From positions 27,533,208 to 27,597,207 of the forward strand of contig OX411559.1 in assembly GCA_948146395.1 (NCBI GenBank): a stretch of 64,000 nt of DNA. Reading direction: 5' to 3'. Below are positions 33,743-45,066 of the stretch, piece after piece. Below the pieces are notes generated by a model, which was given only the letters and a program-made list of their open reading frames with translations, had not been told where the DNA came from and made no database searches. Positions within the stretch are counted from its first letter, which is position 1; every line of letters starts with the position of its first letter. Origin of the DNA: Fragum whitleyi. Taxonomy: Eukaryota; Mollusca; Bivalvia; Cardiida; Cardiidae. A program made the translations under genes and the position numbers.

Positions 33743-35428
33743 TACGTCGGTCTCTTTAACTATATGGACTATTAAAATCTGGTGGGCTTGAACCTCGATG
33801 ATTGAAAAACACTTTTGAAAGGCGGAATGCAACCTCCTATTACGCAGTAAGTATCGTTGGTATGCCTCAAACAGTAGGCTTTCTTTTATACGTGGCTTTT
33901 TCATGTCATTGGTTTCAAAGTAAGGAAGATAAGCAACATTAAATTTCCTTCACAGTTTATTCTAAAAAAGCATTCGTGTGTGTGTTTTTATCGATTTTCT
34001 TTTTTCAAGAATTGTACAACCTCGTGAATGATCACAAAATTGCTTGTTTAAATACGAGGGCTGTTCACATTTTATCCGGATTAGGTCATTCAATATATCA
34101 TAAGTGATAGAGCGGTACGCAAAAAAGGTAAGTGCATATAAACTGGGCGTTTTATATACTCAATCATGCTAATTTTTGGAGCAGTCGGAAGATTAGCAAC
34201 AAAAACGCATGGGTATTATGTGGCGGCGCACAGTAAATGACGTTGTCAACGTTGTCCGAAATGCCGACAATTGTTGTTGAGCAATCGAGCTTGTCACTGC
34301 TCGTTATTCATGGGCGAAGGTGGAATAAAATCTTCCTGTCCTTTAGGTGTATTTTATTATGGTTTGTATAGTATAAGTATAGAATGGTACGAAATCAAAT
34401 TTCTCAGAATGGAATCCCTTTGTAAACCGCCATAGACTCGGCAGTTGACGTCCCTATAGTTGCCTGAATAAGTTTCTTTCTGCCATTCTTCTCCTATCTT
34501 TTCTATTATATTCCGGAGCTTCAAAGCCTCTTCACCTTTAAAAAGAAAGTATTTGGAAGAACGAACCCTTCCTTTTGAATGTGACCAGTTTTTAATCTAT
34601 GTCTTTTAGGTATTTCTTCTAAATTTGCAGAAAAAAAAAATAAAGGCCTAATTTCCCAGCGATCAGGTTACATCGTGTAGAACGTTCCGAACATTCACCC
34701 CGCCACTATTTAAAACTAGTCTTTAAAAAAAAAATTCTACGGTCAAATTACTTCAAATTACTGTTGTATGGAAATTTATTATTTTTCCCAGGTATGTCCC
34801 AAACAGGAAGATATCAATACTCTTGAAGTTGGGTACGGATAAGAATATGAAGTTGAATTCCCTTTTTCTTACCCGCCATAAAGTTAAAAAAAGAAAAAAG
34901 AGATCTGAGTGCAGAAGACCACAACTTTTGAGTGGGTTCTCTTTCGAACAATGAACATGTGTCTTTTAATCAAGAAGAATGATAAAATATAATTTAAAGG
35001 GATCTTTGAATTTTTTGTTTCCAACTTTCAATGTCAAATAAGGGATTGAGTTTAAAGTAAACATTACCTGAAATAAATAATGTGATGTTTAAGCAATACT
35101 TATTTCTTTATTCACTTTAAGTAATCAAACAAATATTATGATTTAAATTTGAGTAAATTCTCGGTTGAGTACAAAAAAAGTTTTAAAATCTTGTGTCAGT
35201 TTTGAGAAAACACTGTAGTACATTCAGGAATCAGTATGATACACATTTGTATTAATCAAAGCAGATGTTGAATATTGGATACATATGTTCTAACAAAAAC
35301 TTATCCTATTTGAAAAGTTTTCGATTTCATTATATTAAAATTGAGTTAATGAATGATTAATCTTCTGTTTTTATCTAATGAATACTTTTTATGCTAATCC
35401 ACGTCAGTAAAGGGCTCTTGAATCAGAG
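33743..35428. other. No gene seen
   Basis: No feature recognised over this AT-rich stretch. Confidence 0.35.
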
Positions 35429-35620
35429 TTATGCTCCATATCCAGCACCTTCATCCGGACTTTGGCATCTCCATGCATCCTTTGCTCTGTTTATTGAAAG
35501 TACTTGCTGTGGACCAAACATATTTGCTAAAATGGCTTCTTGTTGATTTGTACTACTGACTTTAACCACCAAAGTCCAATTTTGTGCATTTTTGTTGTAC
35601 TTCAGAATACTCTGGCGCAA
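35429..35620 (-). other. Orphan open frame, possible exon or retrocopy fragment
   Basis: The minus-strand frame ends ..FGPQQVLSINRAKDAWRC and SPDEGAGYGA then TAA. Codon choice and amino-acid mix look more protein-like than other frames nearby. An acceptor-like TTGCGCCAG precedes AGTATTCTG near 35610. No domain is recognised and no partner exon seen; it could be a terminal exon, a retrocopy fragment, or chance. Confidence 0.2.
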
Positions 35621-35639
35621 TTGTTTGCAATCATTACAT

Positions 35640-36136
35640 TATTTATCATTTGAATTATACATGAATTTATTATCTGTCTGTCATTAAAAAATAAATGTTC
35701 GAAATGTTTCGAGAGCAAGCATGGGTGAACTAGAGAAAATAAAATAATAAAAATTGAAGAAAAGTAAGTGATAATTCTGGAGTTATTAAATATGAAATAA
35801 ATAGGAAACGTTTTACAAGATCAACCCTTGTGAATCCTACGGTCTGACAAAGATCGACATTTTCACTCAGATGATCCCTTTTCAGATGACAAGTTACATT
35901 TTCAGAAACTTTATAGATAAAGGGCACATGCCAAGTTCATTGTTTAAACTCATCTTATACCTAGTATAGCTCCCTAAATTTGAAGCCAGCATGTTGCCAC
36001 TTTTAACAAATATGTCACAGTGTGTCTGAGTGCTAGTCGGTTTGCATGACTTGCATCCATTAAATGATGATCTACAAAAATGGAGTTCGAGGTTACAATT
36101 TATGCATGAAATTGAATTTGAATTTTTCAAAAAGTC
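35640..36136. other. Remnant of the GTGACC-ended MITE family; no gene
   Basis: Text near 35815-35905 (GTCTGACAAAGATCGACATTTT and GATGACAAGTTACATTTT in part) is a decayed form of the 9175-9442 MITE. Overlapping open frames in the region fall in this remnant and show no domain. Confidence 0.35.
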
Positions 36137-37534
36137 AAACAAGAGGACCATGATGGTCCTAGATCGCTCACCTGAGTCTCTTTGACCCCTGGGACATCAG
36201 ATTAATTAAATAGGCAGATGTCATCAAGCATAATTATAATTTCTACATAAGATCAATACCATGGAATGTTCTCAGCCAAGAGCAAGAAAAATACGCTCTT
36301 TACGCTCTTTGATTCTATATAAAAAGGGATGCACCTCGGTGGAGCCCAAATATGACCTCAGGGTCTTGATATGAACAAAATTGGTAGAGGTCCACTAGAT
36401 GATGCTACATACTAAATATGAAATTTCAGAGAAGAAGATTTTTTTTGAAAAAATATCTATTTTCACCCATTGTGCTCAGATGAGCTAAACAGGATGTGCC
36501 CTGTTGGAGCCCAAATATGATCCAGGGGGTCTTTATATGAACAAACTTGGTAGAGGTCAACTAGATAATGCTACATACCAAAAATGAAATCTGTCAGCCA
36601 TCTGGTTTTAGAGAATAAGATTTTTGAAGATTTGCCTATTATTAACCTTCGTGCTCAAAAGAGCTAAAAGGAATGCACCTGGGCAAAGCCCAAATATGAC
36701 ACCAGGGTGTATTTATGGACAAACTTAGTAGAGGTCCACTAGATGATGCTACACACCAAATATGAAAGCTGTCTGCCGTCTGGTTTCAGAGAAGAAGACT
36801 TTTAAAGATTTTCACTCTTTGATTCTTTGTTAAAAGGGTTGCGCCCGAGCAAAACCCAAATATGACCCGAGGGTCTTGATATGAACAGACTTGGTAGGGG
36901 TCCACTAGATGATGCTACATACCAAATATGAAAGCTGCCTGTCTTCTGGTTTCAGAGAAGAAGAATTTTGAAGATTTTCCTATTTTTACCCTTTTTGTTA
37001 AGGGAAAGTTAAGGGTGGACTTCATTTATTTAAAACAACTTTGGTAGAGCTTGACCTAAGGAACATCACTGCCAAGTTTCATCAAGAATGGCCTTCTAGT
37101 TGAGGAGGAGAAGATGTTTAAGAAATTGTGGACGACGAACGACGACCGACGGACGACGCACGTCGCACGACTGATTGATTGATTGAATGGAGTTTAACGC
37201 CGCTTTCAACATTATTTCAGTTATATCGCGGCGGCTGGAGCACCTAACAATGGATCCCTGGTATTTCTCTCATCAGTACAACCATCACATTCTTTCCTAG
37301 CCTCCAGCTGCTATCTCACATGGGTCTACGATTATCAACCCATTGGTGAGAGACAAATAGTCGGAAAGAATGAGTGCCGCCGTCGGGGATCGGACCCGGG
37401 ACCTCTAGAATGACAGTCCGACGCGCTACCAACTGCGCTATGACGGCGGCTTCGCACGACTGACGACGGACGCCGGACATTGTCCGATAACAATAGCTCA
37501 CCTTGAGCACTTCGTGCTCAGGTGAGCTAAAAAA
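36137..37534 (-). mobile_element. Pearl/HINE-like element, family A, four core units
   Basis: Low end AAACAAGAGGACCATGATGG; high end a GAGCACTTCGTGCTC hairpin followed by AGGTGAGCTAAAAAA. Four tandem core units start with (C)CCAAATATGA at about 36345, 36510, 36688 and 36856. Each of the first two ends with a short relic of the terminal hairpin (GTGCTCAGATGAGCTAAA near 36471; GTGCTCAAAAGAGCTAAAA near 36651). A SINE is inserted at 37175-37451. Confidence 0.75.
37175..37451 (-). mobile_element. Full-length tRNA-derived SINE with 12-bp target duplication
   Basis: Flanked by exact direct repeats TCGCACGACTGA at 37163-37174 and 37452-37463. On the minus strand it starts GCCGCCGTCATAGCGCAGTT with A box TAGCGCAGTTGG (37429-37440) and B box GGGTCCGATCC (37387-37397), followed by the core (CCAGCCGCCGCGATATAA) and a CAATCAATC tail. 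The core and GGCGTTAAACTCC end look like the conserved-core SINE superfamilies known from bivalves. The end shared with a LINE could not be identified here. Confidence 0.9.
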
Positions 37535-38464
37535 CACATACCCATTTTTAGGCCTCTCAAGGAATTTCCTAGCCTCTAGCGATCGTGATGAAATTTTATG
37601 AACTAATTTCAAAGAAAAATGATGGACTAGGCGTCCACTTTCATCCGCCAAAGTAAGTAGTTCCTGAATAAGAACCTCGCAATATTTTTTTTTACAACCA
37701 CAGTTGCGAAAATAGGAAATGACATCATCAAGTCACAATCTCATGACGAAGTCGAAGTCGAAGTCAATTCGAAATAAATCAAATTGTGCCGACTTTAAGA
37801 GATTGTGTGTTGTAGAAAAAATCAAGTTGTTGATGGATAACCGAAGTGTCGTATCTACAGAATTTATTCATTTTCTAGGTATGATATTTAGTTAGAACAG
37901 CGGTGAAGTGCGAAGGCTATGTGATTTCGGTGTTATATGGCTTTATATCTGAATCACGGCTTTTAGTGTTTTATTTTTCAAAGTTGAATGTAATTAGTCA
38001 CATCGAAAGAAAATGTGAATATCGTTTAAGAGATTATGTCTCTGTAGAGAAGGAGCAAGTTGTTGGTTAATGACCAGAATATTGTTATTATGGCTTTATT
38101 CAAGCTGCAGGTACGACATTTTGGATTGCAAAACTACAAAAATGAGAAAGCTGTATATTAACAGGTTTTTGCCTGCACATCCGAATCACAGCATTCAGAT
38201 GTTTCACAATGTGATGTTAATTTTAGCGAAAGTGACATGAAAAATCAGAAAGTGACCAAATGAAGTCGACCGAAATGTCCATTCAAGGCACCGAAATATA
38301 CTAAAGAAATTCTGAGACGGTATCATCTAACGTATTAGCTTGAACATACTTAGCTTTCAAGCTGCAATTACGATGTTTAGGAAATAAAGCAAGTGGCGGA
38401 GACAATAAACGACAATGCCGCAGTTCAGGATTGTAAAATTCTCGCGGGTGCCTTGTTACAGTGA
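37535..38464. other. No gene seen
   Basis: No feature recognised. Confidence 0.35.
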
Positions 38465-39008
38465 ATCACTTCATTATATTGACATTCACCACGAACAAAA
38501 CCATTCTAAATCGCTCACTCATAGCTCTATTTATTCAGTCTAAACACTCGTTCAAATCATTCAAAACTGTTTCAAAGTCACTAAAAAGGATAAGAGCAGC
38601 AACTTCTCTGAACATTTAAATCACCATTTCACTGACTAAATTGAATTTGTAAGCGGTTGATTGGTCCGTTTGTTTGAAAGGGGTTTTACGCCGCTTTCAA
38701 CAACAGTTATATCTCAGCAGTTGGAGCACCAAACTATGGATTCCTGGTATTTCTCTAGCCGCTACTAACATAGCATCCTTTCCTCCAGCTGCTAACTCAC
38801 ATATGTCTACGATTATCAACCAATTGGTGTCAAATATTCTGAAAGATTGATTGCCGCCATAGGGGATAAAACCTGGGACCTCTAGATTGACAGTCCGACG
38901 CGCTACCAACTGCACTATGACGGCGGCTAATTGGTCGTAGAGACAATGAAAGCTATTTTTAGATCATATAGGCATATTTTGCTAAAGGGAAGGGGTAATA
39001 AGTTTCGC

Positions 39009-39054
<46 letters not shown>

Positions 39055-39190
39055 ATATTGAACAAAATTAGCGATAATGGATTAACTTTCTTTAATTTCA
39101 TTCAAAACTTACTAACCGCACTCATTCAATTTCACTCCAAAATCATTCCAAATTCATTCACGGTGCCAATTTCACGATGTTCTGAACTAT
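38465..39190. repeat. Dispersed repeat, copy 2, with SINE insertion and 44-T tract
   Basis: Collinear with 16395-16830 on both sides of a SINE (38667-38939). A run of 44 T (39010-39053) follows TTTCGCG at a position where copy 1 has no such run. Class unknown. Confidence 0.55.
38667..38939 (-). mobile_element. tRNA-derived SINE, older copy
   Basis: Same family and orientation as 37175-37451, with more differences (for example TAGTGCAGTTGG in the A-box region). Flanked by ATTGGTC at 38660-38666 and 38940-38946, a probable target duplication. Confidence 0.8.
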
Positions 39191-40221
39191 AATATTACCT
39201 TGCATTGTCATTTGAAATCCATCCAGTTTGTGTTAGTAGGAAAAAGAGCTCTTTTTTATCACGAAGTCAGGACTAAGTTAGTGTTGTTCAAATCAATGTG
39301 GAAAAGAAGTTATGACTTTATAATAATAATTAAAATCCTTATTTCAACAATGTTTATCACAGAAACAAGAAACGGCAGGCCATAATTCTTTCCACGGGCT
39401 TAAATTGACCACTTTTTTAAGTTTTGGCCATAATTCTTTCCACGGGCTTAGATTGACCACAATATTTAAGTTCTCATCTTACAAATTTAAACATTTCCTG
39501 GCCTTCAGTACTATCAGTACTTTGATTTTATATTTCATAGAACTAAGCTTGATTCCATAATTTTCAAAATTATTTCAATTTCTATGGATGGAAAGTTAAA
39601 ATAAATGACTTAGAAATAACCAAAATTAGAGATTTTTACATATTTTCGAAAAATGCAAAGTCAGCACTTTTCATCGTGTTGGATTTTGAAAGTAGTTTTG
39701 TTTAATACTGATTATCTTTGTGATTTCTTGTCGATAAAGACAAGTCTTTGGTATTATGTAGTCATTTTAGCAATATCTTATGCAGTTAAAAAGGAAAAAT
39801 AAGTCCGAAATCAGTCAATTTTGAGAATAAATGTCTTAAATTTTTGGCTGGTAAATAAGGGATCTTGGTTTCTATGGCAACCGAATATGAGCAATAAAAA
39901 TGAGCTATATTCATGCTCACCAGGTGAAAAGAATAATTTCCACGCATTGTATCAATGCGTACAGTCTTCTAGATCTTTTATTGCTGTATTTTGAATAGAA
40001 TGTATTTAAAAAAAAAATCTTAAACGAATGCACTAATCGTTTATTTGCTGCTTAATCATCCAAGCTCAGTCGGTTTTGGGCTTTTGTTTCGATGTTTTTG
40101 TGACAAGTTAATCGCTTTTTCGAGAAAATATCAATTATCACGAAATCGCACGCTCTAATACGCGTCATTTATTTTCCGCTATTTTAACGTAACGTTAATG
40201 ACGTCACGTTTGTTTATTTGT
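39191..40221. other. No gene seen; 50-bp direct repeat
   Basis: GGCCATAATTCTTTCCACGG with its following 15 bases occurs twice, near 39377 and 39427. No exon supported elsewhere. Confidence 0.4.
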
Positions 40222-40275
40222 TTTCATTATTATGTACTCTGAAGAAGGCGTATGCCGAAACGTTGGTACTTAAAA
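40222..40275 (+). repeat. Penelope-like terminal motif, hammerhead-like
   Basis: CTCTGAAGAAGGCGTATGCC followed by GAAACGTTGG resembles the conserved CTGANGA...GAAA boxes of small hammerhead ribozymes found in Penelope-like retroelements, with a GGC/GCC stem between them and GTAC on both sides. The fit is incomplete (one extra A next to the stem). It is more safely called a relic of such an element's terminus. Confidence 0.35.
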
Positions 40276-40438
40276 TAATAATAAGAAATATACGTGTTGT
40301 TGTAGTTATTTTGAAAATTATTGAATAGAATGTATAAAATATCCTTTAAGGACAAACTTATATTGCAGAAAAAAATATAAGAATCATTGAATTTGATTAA
40401 ATTGTATAAGCCCAAATCGCGGATATTTAAGTAAAAAA

Positions 40439-40555
40439 GCCGGGCGTTAACGGCACGTGAATCTACTGATTAATCCACGTTTTCTCTCGTTAACGCCCGG
40501 GGTTTGTCCGTTAACCACCGAGGGTTATTACATATCTTCAGTAGGTCTACGTGAA
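40439..40555. repeat. Nested palindromes
   Basis: CCGGGCGTTAACG near 40441 is exactly inverted at about 40489-40501. CACGTGAATCTACTGA near 40456 is roughly inverted at 40537-40553 (TTCAGTAGGTCTACGTG). Probably a small MITE end structure. Confidence 0.5.
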
Positions 40556-41340
40556 AACTCGCCTCAGTCGTTTTTGTTTGCATTTTTGCATTCCCCTTTT
40601 TAATGGTATATGAAAAAACTATATAAATGAGGAAACCCTTAATCTACACTCATTGTACATTTCAATTATCAAATGTTTACATCTACACAATCAATGACAT
40701 TCTTTGTACGGAAGTTTCACGGAAGATTTTCAATGACTATGGACAACACCCCCGTGATATCCCAGGTATCTTCTTTATGATTCAATAGTGGGACTCGAGG
40801 TAATGAAATCGCAATACTCCGGGCTTTTCCCTACTATTCATATTATTTTCGTGCTGACGTTGAATATTTTTTGAAAATAGTTTTTGGATGAATATTTTAA
40901 TATTAAAGTAATCATAATTTACCACATAACATATGTTTCCCGGGGTAATCCCGAGATTCTGGGTTTTCCTGGGTTTCCCTCGGATAAAAACTCAGACCGT
41001 GCTGCAAAAAATCTTACCATTAGATCTATGAAAATGCTCGCATACACACACAAATCTAGAAAAACATCATCCCCTTTATTGTCGATCAAAATTGGGTTTC
41101 CCCCAAACACTAAATTCTTTACTTTCGGGTTAAAATCCCGTTGCAAACGAGATTCGAGTGCAACTATATTTATAGGTAATCAAATCTACTTTAAATGGCG
41201 TCACATGACTGCCACCACTTATCAAATACTTATCACAAAAAAAACTGTATGTTCATTATCGCGTTATTTTGTTCTGTTATTCTTGAAATGGCGACGGACA
41301 TAAAGATTTACCTTTGAGTGTGCCGGAGATTGTGGTTGTG
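40556..41340. other. Unassigned, with an open frame at 40884-41303
   Basis: A 139-codon plus-strand frame (40884-41303) is the longest here but begins at a non-ATG codon, has no recognisable domain, and is overlapped by another frame on the opposite strand. It is not called a gene. Text near 40750-40830 resembles the 83-bp minisatellite unit of 27715-29080. Confidence 0.25.
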
Positions 41341-41425
41341 TGTGGTGGGAGGGGGGGGTGCGCGTGCGTGTGTGTGCGTGTGTGCACGTGTGTGCGTGCG
41401 TATGTGTATGCGCGCGTGTGTGTCC
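41341..41425. repeat. GT/GC microsatellite
   Basis: An alternating purine-pyrimidine run, mostly (GT)n with GC steps, preceded by a G-run near 41350. Such sequence can adopt Z-DNA. Histidine/threonine- or cysteine/valine-rich frames across it are artefacts. Confidence 0.8.
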
Positions 41426-41462
41426 CATTCTTTTCCAAAGCATATCTCTTACATTTATCTTT

Positions 41463-41720
41463 TAGCTCCACTGGCCGAAGGCCAGCGAGCTATTGTCATG
41501 GCGGTTTGCCCGTCGTGCGTCCGTCCGTGCGTAATCGTTTTCTTTAAACATCTTCTTGTCCTAAACAATCGGGCGGATTTTAACAAAATTGTTCCTTAGG
41601 TGACAAATAATGTCGTAAAAGCGCTAACATGCCCATGTTTAAGATTTTTCAAAATGGCCGTTTAAATGAAATCATAAATAAGCGCAACGGAACAAGATAA
41701 TGACGTCAAAAGTTGAGTTG
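41463..41720 (+). mobile_element. Family B terminus, truncated
   Basis: TTTTAGCTCCACTGGCCGAAGGCCAGCG hairpin terminus (split: TTTTAGCTCCACTGGCCGAA, then GGCCAGCGAGC) followed by the CGTCCGTCCGTGCG run typical of the family, and about half a core unit. Confidence 0.6.
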
Positions 41721-42959
41721 TATTTTCATCCCCGTTCTCCCGTATATAGAAAACAAAAGCCTGAAATAGGAAGATAACTGGAAACAATTGTTAGGTGAAG
41801 CCGCCGCGTTTTAACTAAAAACCCCATTCAATCAATCAACCATTTGTTATTAAATAGTTTAAAGTTATAACATATCTTACCCTTTTTGTTATTATATCTG
41901 TATTACTAAGACCTTTATTTTTGAAAGAATCAATCATGTTTATACGTCTTTCAAGAGAATTACAATTGGTATGCATCTTATCGTCCTTTTGAAGTATTAG
42001 TTACGTTTGATTCTGGAAAATGTTTTTTGAATATAACATACATTACACTCTTGAATAAGCTAGATAAAAATGTATGTGGCAATGTTTAATACATTTGATG
42101 AAATGGCCATTCTCATGTAAATTTTTCAGTATTGAACTGAATTGCACGGATACAAAAGATAAAGATATTGACGTAACTTGGATTGTCTGCGGTGTAATTC
42201 GCAATAGTTTGGAAACAATAGAGAACTTTGTTTCAAGGTAATTTCAAGCCATTTAAATAATATTCCATTCGTATTAATGCACTTAAAGACGGATTCGTGT
42301 TACATCTCGTACACATAATAGCATTCATCAGACCATCTTTTTGGAGCCTCAAGCTGCTTATACAACCAAGGTTAATAACAATCTACTGGTATATACAGGC
42401 TGATGACACCTCGTCCCTATGATTGGGAGTCAAAGCGCTACAAAGTCCATTGTGCTATAAGAGAGATTTTATAAATACCTTTCATCATCCTTTTTGTACT
42501 AAAACGATAGAATATTGCTTAAAGTATTGTTGGAACAGCTTTTTTCACAATAAAAACCGTCAAAAGTTACATTTAAAACTAGTGTTTATTTTTTCGAAAA
42601 TGGGAAAAGGTCTCGCACATTGAAAAGGTCTCGCCATAAGCTACCTTTACATGGTGTTTGGTCCTTTTTTCTTTAACAGTGATAGTCCTTTCAAAAGAAA
42701 TTACTCAAACAACTACTCTCGCTACCTGCAACTAGCGCGGGTCCACCTCCATATATACTTTCCGGATTCTTACCCGTCGAACACTAAATACACATAAAAA
42801 TTCTGACGTTGTACAATAACATGTGTCTTCTAATAGTACTGAAAAACGTCTTGCAAGACGACAACTTACAGCAAAAGGTGTGAAAAGCAACGGCTGGTTC
42901 ATCTTTGTTGAAGTAAAAAAACTATTCTGGAGATACAATATCGGCTAAGCCATAGATAT
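41721..42959. other. No gene seen
   Basis: No feature recognised. Confidence 0.35.
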
Positions 42960-43590
42960 TCTAGAAAATTTACCCAAAAAAGAACTATGGAAAAAACAAG
43001 TATTCAAGACAGTTACTGCAAAATTCAAAGAACACATTGAAACTCAATAAGAACCTACAGTTCTCTAAGACTTATGAATATACTCTACACTCCGGGCCAG
43101 ATACATCAGAACATATCTACAAAAGGGTGCTCTGCACGGGAAATAAATAGAATTCCAGTAAAAATGAAACTGCTTACATGCACCGATTACAAAGCCAAAG
43201 AGCTGCATTTAACCAGAATAAAGTCAACCCTATTTGACAACTTTGTGAAAAGGAAAGTGAAGCCACTGCACACTTCCTACTCGAATGTGAGCTACTGCAA
43301 TCAATTAGACTATCAATTTTATAGAAAATCACCATTACTTACTTACTGGGAGACAACAATACACACAAAATGAAGAACAACAAGTCATGATCATCTAAGA
43401 CTGTACAAACCCCAACATACCAGACAAACAGAACCTACATAAACTTTAGAGCCACTGTCGTCGACTTATCTACAGCATACATACAGGACGCTTTCAGATG
43501 CTATCTACAATTAAACCATCAAAGAGATCTCAATCTGTCGGTGATAGTAACACAAGGGTGCAGTGAGATATCTTCTCCTCTAGCAGTGTA
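42960..43590 (+). pseudogene. Decayed LINE reverse transcriptase C-terminal region
   Basis: Near 43264-43312 one plus-strand frame reads ATAHFLLECELLQSIR, a zinc-knuckle-like HxLxEC motif with trailing leucines typical of the end of a non-LTR reverse transcriptase. Flanking frames give other pieces in order (for example RYIRTYLQKGALHGK upstream and IYSIHTGRF downstream) but with frameshifts and stops between them. It is an old, dead copy, from a different lineage than 13106-13888. Confidence 0.5.
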
Positions 43591-44318
43591 AAAGACGCAA
43601 CCTGCAGTAATTTTTCACAGAGCGTAAATGTATATACGTACCGTATACAGAGAGTTTTTGTGCATGTGCAGTGTAAAAAGTGGTGAAGGACAATATTGTT
43701 CTACTTTGCGATAACAAAGTTTCGCTTTTAAAGGCGATGAAGATTTAAACAGAATACAGATAGCGGCAAAATAATAATAATTATAGCTTTTAATAGGTAG
43801 TAACGTATTTTGCAAACTTTTAAAACCACAATGACTCTTGAAATGATAAAAAAAAATAATATTGATTACCTAAAAATACTTTAAACAGTAATGCTTTATA
43901 TTTAATTTTAAGACAATGAGGGATTTTACAGCCATTGAAATCAGAATACATCAGCCTATAGTAATTGATGTGTAAATTTCTTACTGAAGACTAACATATT
44001 TTTGAAATTGGCTTAATGGCCAGATGTCCAACAAATCTTAACATCTTCCAAAGAACAGAAGATTTTAGAAAAACACAGTAAACAAAATGTTCAGAGTGGC
44101 AGTGGTGAATACATCATAACTTTTGCATGAATTGGGTTAAAGTTTAAATGTAACATATTTTACTTCCATATGTTGCTTTTAAGGGCTTTATTTTGCAAGT
44201 CATGATATAAATGATATTCAAAATCACAAATGTCTTTAACACTAAAATATCTCACAAACGCCGCACTGATTAAAGTGCTAACAAGTTTCAAAATGTTTAT
44301 GTCAGTTCTAGTAGAAAA
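43591..44318. other. No gene seen
   Basis: No feature recognised. Confidence 0.35.
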
Positions 44319-45066
44319 CTACGGTGGCATCATAGTACAGTTGACATTTGCACATTTTTTTATTTTCTGGGATTTTCGTTTTTTAAGTTTTTTTTTTAAA
44401 GAATAACAAAACATGCGAAAAACAAAATCATCGATTTTCCTTAAACAATGTTTTTTTTTTAAAGAATAGAGATAAATGCGAAAAACAAAAACCTCGCTAT
44501 TCGTTTGACAAGTTTTTTATAGAATAAAGAAATGCGAAAAACAAAACCCTCGATTTTCGTTTTGCGAGTTTCTTTTATTATTATTTTAGAAAAAGAAAAT
44601 GCAAAAAGCAAAATCCACTACTTTCGTTTTACAAGTTTTCCTTTGTATAATAGAAAAAATGCGATAAACGAAAATAGGCATCGGCTGTTCTTATTGGATA
44701 ATTAAGTCATGCTCACGACTTAGCCCATGGGGGATTTTGACTTGTCAAATTATCGCGTGCGCACGACTTAAGTTTTCGTTTTTTGCATCTTTTTTCATAT
44801 TATTCAATAGAATAAAACTTGAAAATCGAGAATTGATTTTCGTATTTTTATAATCAATGAATTTATAAAAAAAAAAAAACTTGGAAAACGAGGATTTTGT
44901 TTTTAGCATTTTTTTATATTCTATAAAAAAAAAAAACTTGAAAAACGAAAATCCCATATTTTTTCAAATTGTTATTATTATTTTTTTTATTGTTTTTTTT
45001 TTTTTTTTTTTTTTTTTTTTCAAGGTAAATAAAAAACATGCAAATGTCACCTCTATGCCACCGTAG
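44319..45066. repeat. Fold-back element with inverted arrays of ~60-bp units
   Basis: The ends are inverted: CTACGGTGGCAT at 44319 and ATGCCACCGTAG at 45055-45066, with TGACATTTGCA and TGCAAATGTCA next inside. The left half has about five units bearing ATGCGAAAAACAAAACCCTC and GATTTTCGTTTT at about 44413, 44474, 44531, 44599 and 44658. The right half has the inverse units near 44770, 44835, 44890 and 44940. The switch point is a 90-bp non-repeated centre near 44680-44770. Flanking AAAA may be a target duplication. It ends just upstream of the SLC25A51 promoter region. Confidence 0.8.

Noticed and set aside
35730..36151. Overlapping minus-strand frames of 65 and 85 codons
   Set aside because: They fall partly in a decayed MITE and have no recognisable domain.
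40884..41303. 139-codon plus-strand frame
   Set aside because: Begins at a non-ATG codon, no domain, opposed by a frame on the other strand, and unusual composition.
41277..41599. Histidine/threonine- and cysteine/valine-rich frames
   Set aside because: They are read-through of the GT/GC microsatellite.
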